Assembly (NCBI RefSeq): GCF_000012565.1
Contig: NC_007354.1
Location: 124,001-188,000, forward strand
Length of the DNA stretch: 64,000 nucleotides
Direction: 5' to 3'
Origin: Ehrlichia canis str. Jake
GTDB lineage: Bacteria > Pseudomonadota > Alphaproteobacteria > Rickettsiales > Anaplasmataceae
In this document: positions 1 to 8,849 of the stretch, one piece after another
How positions within the stretch are numbered: the stretch's first letter is position 1
How the letters are laid out: every line of letters starts with the position of its first letter
Translations under genes and position numbers: made by a program
The notes under the pieces: model-generated
Databases searched by the model: none
Told to the model about the DNA's origin: nothing
The model's input: only the letters and a program-made list of their open reading frames with translations

Positions 1-852
1 ATCATAGTAAATAATATAGTTAGAGGTGATATTGCTGAATTTAATGATGGTATTGCTATAGGTATAAAGTTAGCTGAAGTTTTACGTGTAGATTATGGAG
101 ATAAACTTACTATCATATCTTCAGAAAGTTTATCTACTGTTATAGGTAATATACCGAGAATGAAAACATATAAAGTTGTTGCGATATTTGATGTTGGAAT
201 GTATGAATTTGATAGTAGTTTAGTGTATATGCCTTTACATGCTTCACAGTTGTTTTTCCATTATGATAATAGAGTTAAAAATATAGAAGTGTCGATTTTT
301 GATGGTAATAAATCATCTGAAATGCTAAAGCTGATAGAAAATAAAATAGATATGAAAGGTGAAGACTGGAAAATGCAGCAGGGCAGTTATTTCCATGCGT
401 TGGAAATTGAACGTAATGTAATGTTTTTTATATTGACTTTAATTATAATAGTTGCAACATTTAATATTATTTCAAGCTTGTCTATATTAGTACAAGATAA
501 AAAAGGAGCGATTGCTATAATGCGTACATTAGGTGTGACACGTTGTGGGATACTTAGAATATTTTGTATGTGTGGGGTTTTTATAGGGTTGATAGGCACA
601 GTATTAGGGTGTGTAATAGGAATAGTATTTTCTTTAAATATTAATGCAATTAAAAATATTTTAGAAAAGATTAGTAATAGTAATATTTTTGATCCTATAA
701 TTTACTTTTTTGATACTTTACCTTCTGTTTTGTTGGTGGAGGATGTAGTGAAGATATCTTTATTATCATTATTTTTATCGTTAATTGCAGCTATTCTGCC
801 TGCTAGGAAAGCTGCGTGTCAAGATCCAGCAGATATTTTGCGGCATGAATAG
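1..852 (+). CDS. Lipoprotein-releasing ABC transporter permease, LolC/LolE family (5' partial)
   Basis: The reading frame is open from the first base and stops at 852, so the N-terminus lies outside the window; 283 residues are visible. The visible part has a periplasmic region and then three C-terminal membrane segments, with the FtsX-type signature between them (KKGAIAIMRTLGVTR) and the usual ending LPARKAACQDPADILRHE. This is the permease of the LolCDE system, which lifts mature lipoproteins from the inner membrane for transfer to LolA. The ATPase partner lolD is not adjacent; it is at 53198-53878 on the other strand. Ehrlichia generally has one LolC/E-type permease, so I do not choose between C and E. 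Confidence 0.9.
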   Translation: MIVNNIVRGDIAEFNDGIAIGIKLAEVLRVDYGDKLTIISSESLSTVIGNIPRMKTYKVVAIFDVGMYEFDSSLVYMPLHASQLFFHYDNRVKNIEVSIFDGNKSSEMLKLIENKIDMKGEDWKMQQGSYFHALEIERNVMFFILTLIIIVATFNIISSLSILVQDKKGAIAIMRTLGVTRCGILRIFCMCGVFIGLIGTVLGCVIGIVFSLNINAIKNILEKISNSNIFDPIIYFFDTLPSVLLVEDVVKISLLSLFLSLIAAILPARKAACQDPADILRHE

Positions 853-864
853 TAAGGTGTTAAT

Positions 865-1653
865 ATGGTAACAAGAGAAATATGGGGATGGTTTTTTATG
901 GTTTTGATAACCACCTCTTGTTCTGTGTGTGCTGTTTTGTCTTACTTAGACATAAAGAAGGGTTTAGTTGAATTTAATCAGCAATTTAATCAGCAGTATA
1001 AAAGAGCTATGGAAAATGATGTACGTTCTATTTTAGTACAAGTTAATCAGAGCTTGCTTAATTCATATTTGAGTAAACAGAAAGAAAATTGTCCTGTGCA
1101 ACGTATAGTTACATCAGAAAATAATGATGTTATAAGCTGTTCTAGTGAAGAATGGCTTGCAAAGCTTTTGTTGTCTGTCATTAATTTAAGAGAAGCATTT
1201 TTAGGTGATATATCAGTAAAAAGTATAATCTACTCAATAAAGCCTATGTTACTTAGACTTGATGATAGTCTGATTAATGATGCTGTTGCTGAGATTGAAA
1301 GATTAGATAGTAAAAAATTAACTACATTTAATAGGTTGAAATTTTCATTTAAAAAGATTGCTCGTGAATTACATTATTCACGTTCTAATATGGTACAAAA
1401 AGTTTTTTTTAAATGGATTGTAGTGAAAAATCAAAACGATGTACTACTTCATAATTTAAAAGAAGTGGAAAGCTACCTAGATGATAATCTTTGGAGTGAT
1501 GCTTTAACTTTTGCTCAGAAAGAACTGTCATCTGTTGTAGAGCTTGAACTATGGATACAACAGTTAGAAGATATAGTATCTATGGAAAAGAGCATATCTA
1601 TAATATATGATCAGTTATCACAATATATAATTAAATTACCTGGTGTTTCATGA
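865..1653 (+). CDS. Membrane-anchored protein in the HemX/mitofilin position upstream of HemY
   Basis: The 262-residue product has one N-terminal membrane segment (about residues 9-26) followed by a largely helical hydrophilic domain. AAGGTG stands about six bases before the ATG. It overlaps the next gene, hemY, by four bases (ATGA), which implies translational coupling. In many Alphaproteobacteria the gene just before hemY encodes a mitofilin/HemX-like (COG4223) protein, and size and topology fit. I see no motif that proves this, so the assignment rests on position. No catalytic residues are apparent. Confidence 0.6.
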   Translation: MVTREIWGWFFMVLITTSCSVCAVLSYLDIKKGLVEFNQQFNQQYKRAMENDVRSILVQVNQSLLNSYLSKQKENCPVQRIVTSENNDVISCSSEEWLAKLLLSVINLREAFLGDISVKSIIYSIKPMLLRLDDSLINDAVAEIERLDSKKLTTFNRLKFSFKKIARELHYSRSNMVQKVFFKWIVVKNQNDVLLHNLKEVESYLDDNLWSDALTFAQKELSSVVELELWIQQLEDIVSMEKSISIIYDQLSQYIIKLPGVS

Positions 1654-2891
1654 TTACAAGTCTTTTAATATTTGTTATTGTTGCACTAACTATAGGATTA
1701 TGGGTAATAGATTGCGATGGTATTATCACAATAGATTGGTTAGGCTATGATATTGAGGTGAACATCTTATTTACATTTTTTGTTGTTGCTGTTTTCTTAC
1801 TTGTTTTAATTCTATTAGTCAGGTTAGTTTTTTGTTTGATTCAGTCTTTATATAGATATAGAAGGGATTCACAAAACAAAAAAATGATCTTATTAGAACA
1901 AGGTTACATGTATTTAAATTGTGGGGATGTTGAAAGAGTAGAAAAGATTATAACAAAGTTAGGGAGTTTTGATCATCCATCTTTTTACTTGTTGAAGGGA
2001 AGAGTTTGTTTCGATAATAGGAAATATGGATTAGCTGAGAAGTATTTTGGGCAATTTGCAAAAATTGTTCCAATGATAGATGCGTCGTTAGGTGTACATT
2101 TATTAAATGTTATTAGTCAAGAAGAAGATCAGATTCAGCAGTTGAGTTTGTTAAGAAAAATGCTAGAAATTTTTTATAAGCAATCTTGGTCAGCTATTTT
2201 TAAATTGGAGATATATCGTCTTTCTAGAGATTGGAGTAATGCAATTGAGGAAATAAAGAAAGTAATAAAATTGAAGGTGAACTTACCTTATAATGTTCAA
2301 GACATGCTTAACATATTTTATTATGCCTTGGCGAAGCAATGTTACGATGTTCAAAGGTATGATGATGGATTAAAGGTACTTGATAACATTAAAAATTGTC
2401 AAAAATATAGTACTCCTATTGTATTACTTAAAGCTCAGTGCTATTTGAACACTGATAGGAAACGTAAAGCAGTTAGTATTCTTGAATATGAATATCGTAC
2501 TAATCCGCATCCTGATATTGCTAACCTCTATTTAGATATCATGCAGCATAATAGTCATGCTATACATAAGTTATACAGTTTTAACACTGAATATTATTTT
2601 AGTATATACCTTATAGCACGAGATGCTATAAATCTAGGTGAGTATGATGCAGCAATGAAATATTTAAATAATGAATTCAAAACTCAAACATATATTTCGT
2701 TGTATTTTTTAATGTTAAAACTGAAAGTGTTATCACAAGATTATAATGAACTCTTATATTGGACAGATAAAATTGCAAAAGATGCTATATCAGAACAACA
2801 TTGGAGCTGTACAAAATGTCAGTGTGTTTCTACACGTTGGCATTATGAATGTGATAATTGCAAAGGGTTTAATACTATAGTTTGGGTTTAA
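1650..2891 (+). CDS. hemY: HemY-like TPR membrane protein with C-terminal zinc ribbon
   Basis: The 413-residue product begins with two membrane segments (about residues 1-18 and 38-65) separated by a WVIDCDGIITIDWLGYDIEV stretch typical of the HemY N-terminal domain. Helical TPR-like repeats follow. The C-terminus carries two CxxC pairs (CTKC and CDNC), a rubredoxin-like metal-binding knuckle like that of alphaproteobacterial HemY and LapB. The protein is not a protoporphyrinogen oxidase despite the historical name; it is a membrane-bound scaffold linked by genomic context to haem synthesis. The start overlaps the stop of the preceding gene, and the stop lies five bases before the next ATG, so the three genes look like one transcript. 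Confidence 0.75.
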   Translation: MITSLLIFVIVALTIGLWVIDCDGIITIDWLGYDIEVNILFTFFVVAVFLLVLILLVRLVFCLIQSLYRYRRDSQNKKMILLEQGYMYLNCGDVERVEKIITKLGSFDHPSFYLLKGRVCFDNRKYGLAEKYFGQFAKIVPMIDASLGVHLLNVISQEEDQIQQLSLLRKMLEIFYKQSWSAIFKLEIYRLSRDWSNAIEEIKKVIKLKVNLPYNVQDMLNIFYYALAKQCYDVQRYDDGLKVLDNIKNCQKYSTPIVLLKAQCYLNTDRKRKAVSILEYEYRTNPHPDIANLYLDIMQHNSHAIHKLYSFNTEYYFSIYLIARDAINLGEYDAAMKYLNNEFKTQTYISLYFLMLKLKVLSQDYNELLYWTDKIAKDAISEQHWSCTKCQCVSTRWHYECDNCKGFNTIVWV

Positions 2892-2896
2892 ATTAT

Positions 2897-3151
2897 ATGG
2901 GTGTTGGAGATATTGTATTTTTTATAATATCTTGGTGGATTATTTTATTTTTAATATTACCCATAAAAGTTGAAGTGCCTGATAATCCAGTAATTGGTAG
3001 TGCAAGTAGTGCTCCAGTTAAATCTTATTTACTGATTAAATCAATCATTGCAACTGTTACTTCAGCTTTACTTACTGGTTTATATGTTTATTTAAAGATT
3101 AAGGGATACATAGATTTTGAATATATATATGATCTCATTACTTTTGTCTGA
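2897..3151 (+). CDS. DUF1467 family small membrane protein
   Basis: The product is 84 residues from the ATG at 2897; an in-frame TTG at 2882 would add five residues inside the end of hemY and is less likely. Two membrane segments surround a conserved loop with PIKVEVPDNPVIGSASSAPV, which matches the alphaproteobacterial DUF1467 pattern (polar loop with an IG..ApapV-type motif). It starts five bases after the hemY stop and is probably the last gene of that operon. The family's function is unknown to me. Confidence 0.75.
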   Translation: MGVGDIVFFIISWWIILFLILPIKVEVPDNPVIGSASSAPVKSYLLIKSIIATVTSALLTGLYVYLKIKGYIDFEYIYDLITFV

Positions 3152-3154
3152 AAG

Positions 3155-3610
3155 AGATTATATTGTTAAAGTTTATGCTGGAAGAATATGTAAGTGATAA
3201 TAGTGAATTTTTTAAAACTCTATAGATACTGCTGGTTGTTTTGTTCATGACATGGCATACTATTCTTGATGTTGTCGATAAAAATGTTACGAAGTATGAT
3301 TTTGTGACACTGTGATATATTTTTCCCATTGTTGTTGAAAAAGTTATAAAAGATCTGGGCATACAGCTAAGAGAAGTGGGGTATTATCTCTCCAGTTGAG
3401 TATAGTACAATGTCAATAATGTATGATATTGTAGAGTTTGCTAGATTTTGAATGTACATCAGTTTAACTTACAACATTTCAATAATGACTCTGATTTGAT
3501 TATAATAAACTTCAAGTTACAACCAAAGAAGATCTATTAAAGCAATCTCTCTCATATAAAACTGATATTTAAAGTTATTAACATAGGGAAACTTATTCAA
3601 GTTAATAGAT
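3155..3610 (+). pseudogene. Degenerate 3' fragment of ribB (direct orientation)
   Basis: By eye this stretch aligns in order with intact ribB at about 6775-7205. The best blocks are 3268-3300 against 6927-6960 (AAAATGTTACGAAG, then ATGATTTTGT), 3353-3367 (AGATCTGGGCATACAG, as at 7011-7027), 3405-3441 (GTACAATGTCAA, then GATATTGTAGAGTTT) and 3581-3601 (ACATAGGGAAACTTATTCAA against GTATAGAAAAGCTTATTCAA). Frameshifts and stops rule out a product. The ribB order is interrupted at about 3446-3550 by a 100-bp unrelated insert that is also found inverted at 36762-36875. Confidence 0.75.
3451..3563 (+). repeat. Dispersed 113-bp repeat, copy 1 (inverted copy at 36762-36875)
   Basis: The stretch running from ACATCAGTTTAACTTACAAC (3456) to CTCATATAAAACT (3563) matches the reverse complement of 36762-36875 with only scattered differences, including an unbroken CTGATTTGATTATAATAAAC block. 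It lies inside the ribB-derived fragment. It does not look coding. Confidence 0.85.
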
Positions 3611-3932
3611 TGGGAATATAGTGAAGGTAATCGAAGTCTCCGAGTTAAATTATAATATATGATAACTTTGTTAAATTCAGTAAATGTTAAGTTTACTAGT
3701 TTTTCTAGATATAGGTGCTAATTGTTTATAATAGTGATAGTAACATTAACCATACAGTGTCTATGTAAACTTTGATAAATGGTGTTATCTAAGTGAAAGG
3801 GTTTGAAAGTATTGCAAGCACAGTTGTTTATTATGGTAGTAATTGTTGTCTTGTTTATTAATATATAAAATACTTGACTGCTACTCTGATAATGTATAAC
3901 ATTTTGCTGTTTTATGTTTCCTTTAAAAGCTT

Positions 3933-4484
3933 ATGACTCAGTATAGAGGTGGCTATATAGCATCTTGTTATGCTCAAGCATTGTTTAGTGTATCAGATGT
4001 TAACTCTATTTGTAAGGATGTAGAGTTTGTTATAAGTGTTCTTGAAAATGACAATAATGTTGCTATGTTTTTGTCTAGTCCTAGAGTATCAAAAGAAAGT
4101 AAAATAAGCCTTATTAAGGTGATTGGTGATTATATTGACTCTATATTAGTCAAGTTCATGATAATTGTTATTGAAAGTAATAGAGGAAATATATTACTAC
4201 AAATTTTTAGTGCTTTTCTTGATTTAGTAAGAAAATATAATAAAGAAGTTAATATATCTGTTACTTCTTGTGCTTTACTGACAAAACAGGAAGAGGAAGG
4301 TATATGTAATGCGTTGCTTGAAAGGTATGGCAAGGTTGTTGGTATCACAAATAACTTAGATCCTAGCATTTTAGGTGGCTTTATTATTAGGGTAAATTTT
4401 GACGTTATAGATGTGTCGTTAAATAGTTATTTACAAAGTTTAAGGGAACTTAGTAAAATGTCTGTATGTAGTATAAGTGAATAA
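3933..4484 (+). CDS. atpH: F1F0 ATP synthase delta subunit
   Basis: The 183-residue product begins RGGYIASCYAQALF, the usual N-terminal helix of the delta (OSCP) subunit, and has the conserved C-terminal stretch DPSILGGFIIRVNFDVIDVSL (Gly-Gly-hydrophobic-Arg...D.S). It belongs to the stator that joins F1 to the membrane sector. It is followed by atpA with a 12-base gap containing AAGG, so the two are co-transcribed. The remaining atp genes are not here; after atpA comes greA. A split ATP synthase operon is normal in Rickettsiales. Confidence 0.93.
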   Translation: MTQYRGGYIASCYAQALFSVSDVNSICKDVEFVISVLENDNNVAMFLSSPRVSKESKISLIKVIGDYIDSILVKFMIIVIESNRGNILLQIFSAFLDLVRKYNKEVNISVTSCALLTKQEEEGICNALLERYGKVVGITNNLDPSILGGFIIRVNFDVIDVSLNSYLQSLRELSKMSVCSISE

Positions 4485-4496
4485 TAAGGTAAAATA

Positions 4497-6026
4497 ATGA
4501 ATAATACTATATCTCCAGGTGAAGTGTTAAGAGTTATTAAGGAGCGTATTGAAAATTTTGATAATCAAGTAAAAGCTGATAGTGTAGGTGAAGTTATATC
4601 TATTAAAGATGGGATAGCTATAGTATATGGTTTAGAGAAAGCAAAGTTTGGAGAAGTAGTAGTTTTTACTAATGGGGTTACAGGTATAGTATTAGGATTG
4701 GATTGTGATACTGCTAGTGTAGTTATATTTGGTAATGAGAGAAGTGTTGGAGAAGGTGATACAGCAAAATGTACAGGGAAATTAATGGATGTCCCTGTTG
4801 GATTTGAGCTTTTAGGAAGGGTAGTTGATGCTTTAGGTAACCCTATTGATGGTGCTGGCAATGTTGACAGTAAAATTAGGTTGCCAGTAGAAATTAAAGC
4901 ACCAGGTATTATTGCAAGACAATCTGTTAGTGAACCTTTGCAGACTGGTATTAAAGTTATAGATATGCTAATACCAATAGGTCGTGGTCAACGTGAATTG
5001 ATTATAGGTGATAGGAAAACAGGAAAAACTGCAATAGCAATTGATACTATTATTAATCAGAAATTGCATAATGATACTGTTTCAGAAAAGGAAAAAGTAT
5101 ACTGTATTTATGTTGCAATAGGACAAAAAAATTCTGCTATTGCAAGAATAGTTGATAAGCTACGTGTAAGTGGAGCTTTAGAATATACAATTGTTGTTGC
5201 TGCTGGAGCTTCTGATACTGTGTCGTTTCAATATCTAGCTCCATATGCTGCTTGTGCAATGGGTGAGTTTTTTAGAGATAATGGAATGCACTGTTTGATT
5301 GTGTATGATGATTTATCAAAACATGCTGTTGCTTATAGGCAGATGTCTTTATTGTTAAGGCGTCCTCCTGGTCGTGAAGCGTATCCTGGTGATGTGTTTT
5401 TCTTACATTCTAGGTTGTTGGAAAGAGCAGCTAAAATGTCAGATGAAAAAGGTGCGGGTTCGTTGACTGCTTTACCAATAATTGAAACGCAAGCTGGTGA
5501 TGTGTCTGCTTATGTTCCAACTAATGTAATTTCAATTACTGATGGTCAGATTTTCCTTGAGTCTGAAATTTTTTATAAAGGGTTCCGTCCGGCTGTAAAT
5601 GTTGGATTATCTGTTTCAAGGGTAGGTTCTGCTGCGCAGATTAAGTCTGTTAAAAAAGTTGCAGGTTCTGTAAAGTTAAGTTTAGCTCAATATAGAGAGT
5701 TAGAAGATTTTGCAAAATTTGGGTCTGATATTGATGTGCATTCTAAAAAAGTGCTAGATAGAGGTAGGAGAATGATGGAGTTGTTGAAGCAGAAACAGTA
5801 TTCTCCATTATCCGTAGCAGAACAGGTTGCTGTGATATTTGCTGGTACAAGTGGTTGTTTAGATGATATTAGTGTGAACAATGTAGGTAAATTTGAGGAA
5901 ATGCTTTTAAAGGAACTCAATGAAAATTATCCGGATGTGTTAAGTAATATATCGAATAATTTTACTGATGATGTAAAAGACTTGTTATTAGACATTATAA
6001 GTAAGGTTACTTCTAGTTTTAAGTAA
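4497..6026 (+). CDS. atpA: F1F0 ATP synthase alpha subunit
   Basis: The 509-residue protein has normal length for the family. It has the N-terminal beta-barrel (about residues 25-95), the P-loop [11 protein letters not shown] (about 173-183), the VYVAIGQK-type segment ([14 protein letters not shown]), the [13 protein letters not shown] region and the alpha-subunit signature [17 protein letters not shown]. It forms the alpha3beta3 F1 head with atpB/atpD products encoded elsewhere and binds nucleotide at the non-catalytic sites. It lies directly behind atpH. Confidence 0.97.
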   Translation: MNNTISPGEVLRVIKERIENFDNQVKADSVGEVISIKDGIAIVYGLEKAKFGEVVVFTNGVTGIVLGLDCDTASVVIFGNERSVGEGDTAKCTGKLMDVPVGFELLGRVVDALGNPIDGAGNVDSKIRLPVEIKAPGIIARQSVSEPLQTGIKVIDMLIPIGRGQRELIIGDRKTGKTAIAIDTIINQKLHNDTVSEKEKVYCIYVAIGQKNSAIARIVDKLRVSGALEYTIVVAAGASDTVSFQYLAPYAACAMGEFFRDNGMHCLIVYDDLSKHAVAYRQMSLLLRRPPGREAYPGDVFFLHSRLLERAAKMSDEKGAGSLTALPIIETQAGDVSAYVPTNVISITDGQIFLESEIFYKGFRPAVNVGLSVSRVGSAAQIKSVKKVAGSVKLSLAQYRELEDFAKFGSDIDVHSKKVLDRGRRMMELLKQKQYSPLSVAEQVAVIFAGTSGCLDDISVNNVGKFEEMLLKELNENYPDVLSNISNNFTDDVKDLLLDIISKVTSSFK

Positions 6027-6061
6027 TTCTCTGTTATATGGTATGGCTTATGAATAACTAT

Positions 6062-6550
6062 ATGAATGAAAGATTCCCTATTACAAAAAGTGGGTTTGAA
6101 AAGCTTGAGTTAGAGTTAGAGTCATTAAAACATGAGAGGCCTAAGATTATTAAATCTATTTCTGAGGCACGTGAATTAGGGGATTTGTCTGAAAATGCAG
6201 AATATCATGCTGCTCGTGAAAGACAAGGATTAATAGAAAGTAAGATAATGGAACTGGAGTCAAAGAGATCTAGAGCTGAGGTTATAGATGTGTCAAATCT
6301 GTCAGGTGATACTGTTATGTTTGGGGCAACTGTAACTATGTCTATATATGATGAACAAACTGGTAATACTGATGAGGTAGTCTATAAGATTGTTGGTGAA
6401 TATGAAGTTGACATCTCTAAACAAATGATTTCAATAAAATCTCCTTTGGTTTTATCATTATTAGGAAAAAAGGAAGGTGATGTTGTAGAAGTTAGAACTC
6501 CAAAAGGTGATTATAAAATATATAAAATTATAAAGATTGAATTTATATAA
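6062..6550 (+). CDS. greA: Transcription elongation factor GreA
   Basis: GreA stimulates transcript cleavage by backtracked RNA polymerase. The N-terminal coiled coil carries the family motif EARELGDLSENAEYHAARER, whose acidic tip residues enter the polymerase channel; the C-terminal FKBP-like domain ends in KEGDVVEVRTPKGDYKIYKI. In-frame ATGs exist at 6038, 6050 and 6062 with no clear ribosome site at any. I use 6062 because 162 residues and the MNERFPITKSG start match the usual length and opening. It follows atpA closely and precedes ribB. Confidence 0.93.
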   Translation: MNERFPITKSGFEKLELELESLKHERPKIIKSISEARELGDLSENAEYHAARERQGLIESKIMELESKRSRAEVIDVSNLSGDTVMFGATVTMSIYDEQTGNTDEVVYKIVGEYEVDISKQMISIKSPLVLSLLGKKEGDVVEVRTPKGDYKIYKIIKIEFI

Positions 6551-6567
6551 AGAAGGTTAGAGAGTTA

Positions 6568-7203
6568 ATGGGTATTATTGTATCAGAAAGTTCAAGTTTT
6601 ATTTCTCCTATAGAGCATATTATTGAGGATGCTAGACAAGGTAAAATATTCATTTTGATTGATGATGAACAGAGAGAAAATGAAGGTGATTTAGTAATCT
6701 TAGCGGAGAAAGTAACGAGTGATGCAATTAATTTCATGATAACTCATGGTAGTGGTATTGTATGTTTATCTATTACAGAAGATTTGATGTGTAAGTTAGG
6801 ATTGGAGTTTATACCAAAAAGGCATGTTAATGATAATAGCGCATCTTTTGCCACTTCTATAGATGTTCGTTATGGTATTACTACTGGTGTTTCTGCTCAT
6901 GATAGAGCGAGTACTATCCTTAGGGTTGTTGATCAAAATGTTACGAAGGATGATTTTGTAACACCAGGTCATATTTTCCCAATTGTTGCTAAAAAAGGTG
7001 GAGTGCTTGAGAGATCTGGGCATACAGAAGCAAGTGTTGAAATTGCAAAAATTGCAGGGTTAGCTCCAGTAGCTGTAGTATGTGAGTTAATGAATCCTGA
7101 TGGTACAATGTCAAGGATGCCTGATATTATAGAGTTTTCTCAACGTTATAACGTTAAGGTTACTAGTATAGAAAAGCTTATTCAATATGTAAAAGCACAT
7201 TAA
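6568..7203 (+). CDS. ribB: 3,4-dihydroxy-2-butanone 4-phosphate synthase
   Basis: The 211-residue protein converts ribulose 5-phosphate to the four-carbon precursor of riboflavin. Visible motifs are the acidic metal/substrate loop DDEQRENEGDLV (about residues 28-39), THGSGIVCL, and VTPGHIFPI with RSGHTEASVE. The GTP cyclohydrolase II domain found fused in some bacteria is absent; the length is that of a stand-alone RibB. AGAAGG stands upstream of the start. Two derelict copies of its 3' part lie nearby, at 3155-3610 and, inverted, at 8112-8235. Another riboflavin gene, ribD, is at 47058. Confidence 0.95.
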   Translation: MGIIVSESSSFISPIEHIIEDARQGKIFILIDDEQRENEGDLVILAEKVTSDAINFMITHGSGIVCLSITEDLMCKLGLEFIPKRHVNDNSASFATSIDVRYGITTGVSAHDRASTILRVVDQNVTKDDFVTPGHIFPIVAKKGGVLERSGHTEASVEIAKIAGLAPVAVVCELMNPDGTMSRMPDIIEFSQRYNVKVTSIEKLIQYVKAH

Positions 7204-7224
7204 TATGAGGAGTAAAATTTTTCT

Positions 7225-7671
7225 GTGGACGTCATAATTGAAAATCGTAAAGTAAGATTTAATTATTTTATTATTCAAGAATTTGATGCTGGTATTGTGT
7301 TGATTGGTAGTGAAGTAAAGTCTTTACGTCAAAGGAAGGTGAGTATAGCTGAGGCATATGTTACTGAAAAAAATATGGAATTATGGTTATGTAATCTACA
7401 TATTTCAGAATATAATCATGCAAGTACTAAGAATCATAATCCTACTAGACCTAGAAAGTTATTGTTGAGAAAAAAACAAATATATAAAATATCTGGAAAT
7501 ATAAAAAACGATGGTTTTACTGTTGTACCGTTATCTTTGTATTTCAATGAGAAAGGTCTAGCTAAAGCTAAGATTGTTATTGTAAAAGGGAAAAAGCTTC
7601 ATGATAAAAGAGAGACTATAAAAACTAGAGATTGGAATAGAGAAAAGAGTCGTGTGTTGCGTGGTAATTAG
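7225..7671 (+). CDS. smpB: SsrA (tmRNA)-binding protein SmpB
   Basis: SmpB carries tmRNA to stalled ribosomes for trans-translation. The 148-residue product opens with [10 protein letters not shown] followed by [14 protein letters not shown], the conserved OB-fold core, and ends with the basic tail [18 protein letters not shown] that occupies the decoding channel. The start is GTG at 7225, preceded by GAGGAG at 7207. It ends the atpH-smpB run of same-strand genes. No tmRNA gene was recognised in the window. Confidence 0.94.
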   Translation: MDVIIENRKVRFNYFIIQEFDAGIVLIGSEVKSLRQRKVSIAEAYVTEKNMELWLCNLHISEYNHASTKNHNPTRPRKLLLRKKQIYKISGNIKNDGFTVVPLSLYFNEKGLAKAKIVIVKGKKLHDKRETIKTRDWNREKSRVLRGN

Positions 7672-8111
7672 CATAATGTTCTAAGCTTTACTGTATCTGT
7701 TATTCTATAAATTTTTGAAGCAGAAAAATGTGATCAATATAAGATCTGTGTTTCTACTTAGAAAGTTGTAGTATGATGAAGTATAAGATAGGGCTATTTT
7801 TAATATCATTGAAGTTTTGAGGTATTGCGAAAATTGACAGAGTATTTCGTATCTATATAGGATTTATTACTCGGAGTTAAAAAAAAGGACGCCAAAAAAC
7901 ATTAAGTATAGTCTTTGACTTTAAATCGCTGAGTAAGTTTAAGTGTTTTCAATACATATGCATTAAGAATTGAATAGTATTGAATAGTAAGTATATGAGA
8001 TTTACTAAAAGCAAAATTTTCTTCATTCTATCAGTTAGTTATTTTATATCATAATGCTCGTGCATCTTGTACTTAGAGCTCAATGCTAGATTTTCTGCAG
8101 CTTGTAATGCC

Positions 8112-8235
8112 TAATGCGTTTTTGTATATTGAGTAAATTTTCTATACTAATAACCTTAACGTTATAACGTTGAGAAGATTTTGTAATGTTAGGCATTTTA
8201 ACATTGTACTATCAGAGTTATTAACTGACATATGC
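8112..8235 (-). pseudogene. Inverted 3' fragment of ribB
   Basis: The reverse complement of this stretch follows ribB from about 7078 to its stop at 7203. The clearest block is TCTCAACGTTATAACGTTAA (perfect), followed by GGTTATTAGTATAGAAAA against GGTTACTAGTATAGAAAA, then ACTCAATATACAAAA against ATTCAATATGTAAAA. On the other side AGTACAATGTTAAAATGCCT matches GGTACAATGTCAAGGATGCC. Several substitutions and no start leave it non-coding. It sits about 450 bp downstream of smpB, at the edge of the strand-composition switch. Confidence 0.8.
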
Positions 8236-8239
8236 TTAT

Positions 8240-8500
8240 TCATCTTATCTCAACCTATCTAAAGATTACTTTTCTACTGCACTACATCACTATTAAAAGC
8301 TTGACAATGACATGTATTATTTGCAGTAACAACTTTGCACTTCATCTGTTCAATACCAGACATAGCGTACCTAAAAATTATCTTGCTTACTACACTGTGT
8401 ACCTATTAAAACAACCACATTCATTATTTACAATAACAATTTTCAACATACTTTATTTATCGATACCTGCACAACTTATTAAAAGTTGCTCTTTTTTCCA
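8240..8500. repeat. Two diverged tandem copies of about 120 bp
   Basis: TTACTTTTCTACTGCACTAC, then ATTAAAAGCTTGACAATGACA and ATTTGCAGTAACAACTTT (about 8266-8335), recurs loosely as TTATCTTGCTTACTACACTG, ATTAAAACAACCACATTCA and ATTTACAATAACAATTTT (about 8377-8446). A 90-codon open frame across it is a by-product and has no recognisable protein signature. Confidence 0.5.
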
Positions 8501-8599
8501 TTAATCACACCTTAAATATCAACAAAAGTAACTATGTTATGATCTTCTAAGTTATTTTTTACTTTTACAATAACTCTTGGATCTATTTTATAGGATTCT

Positions 8600-8730
8600 T
8601 AATCGAATCAAAGACTGACCATCAATAAAATGCATGATCAATAAAGTTACAAGTTTAGAAAACTTAAAGTTTTATTTTTTGTCTAATCCAACAATAATGA
8701 TTATTATATTACTACTAAACATTAAGAAAA
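8600..8730 (-). pseudogene. Decayed internal fragment of ccmF
   Basis: The stretch AAAGTTACAAGTTTAGAAAAC, then TTTTATTTTTTGTCTAATCC and AACAATAATGATTATT resembles 10170-10255 inside ccmF (GAAGTTATAAGTCCTGAAAAC, TTTTATTTCTCTTTTTGTCCAATCC, AACAATGATCATCA) in the same orientation. The piece has lost about 13 bases in the middle and is frameshifted. The intact ccmF gene starts 770 bases further on. Confidence 0.6.
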
Positions 8731-8849
8731 AGCCTTATATTATTTCCTACTATATTCAAGATTTGTCAGTTTTCAATCCTAATAAACTAGTGAGCATTAT
8801 TAAACTTTGATAAAAATTTCTGATATTCTTTAAAAGAAGAATTACATTA

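Larger units (their letters stand above)
3152..3932. other. Intergenic spacer, 781 bp, mostly ribB-derived debris
   Basis: No intact gene. About 3155-3610 is a decayed direct copy of the 3' two thirds of ribB, interrupted by a sequence that recurs inverted near 36.8 kb; both are listed separately. The last 300 bases hold no recognised feature except a weak promoter-like TTGACT (3874) with TATAAC (3895), 15 bases apart, upstream of atpH. Confidence 0.7.

Noticed and set aside
3138..3362. 74-codon minus-strand frame
   Set aside because: It runs antisense through the ribB-derived debris.
8232..8504. 90-codon open frame
   Set aside because: It lies on diverged repeats in the A/C-rich segment, with no ribosome site and no protein-like signature.
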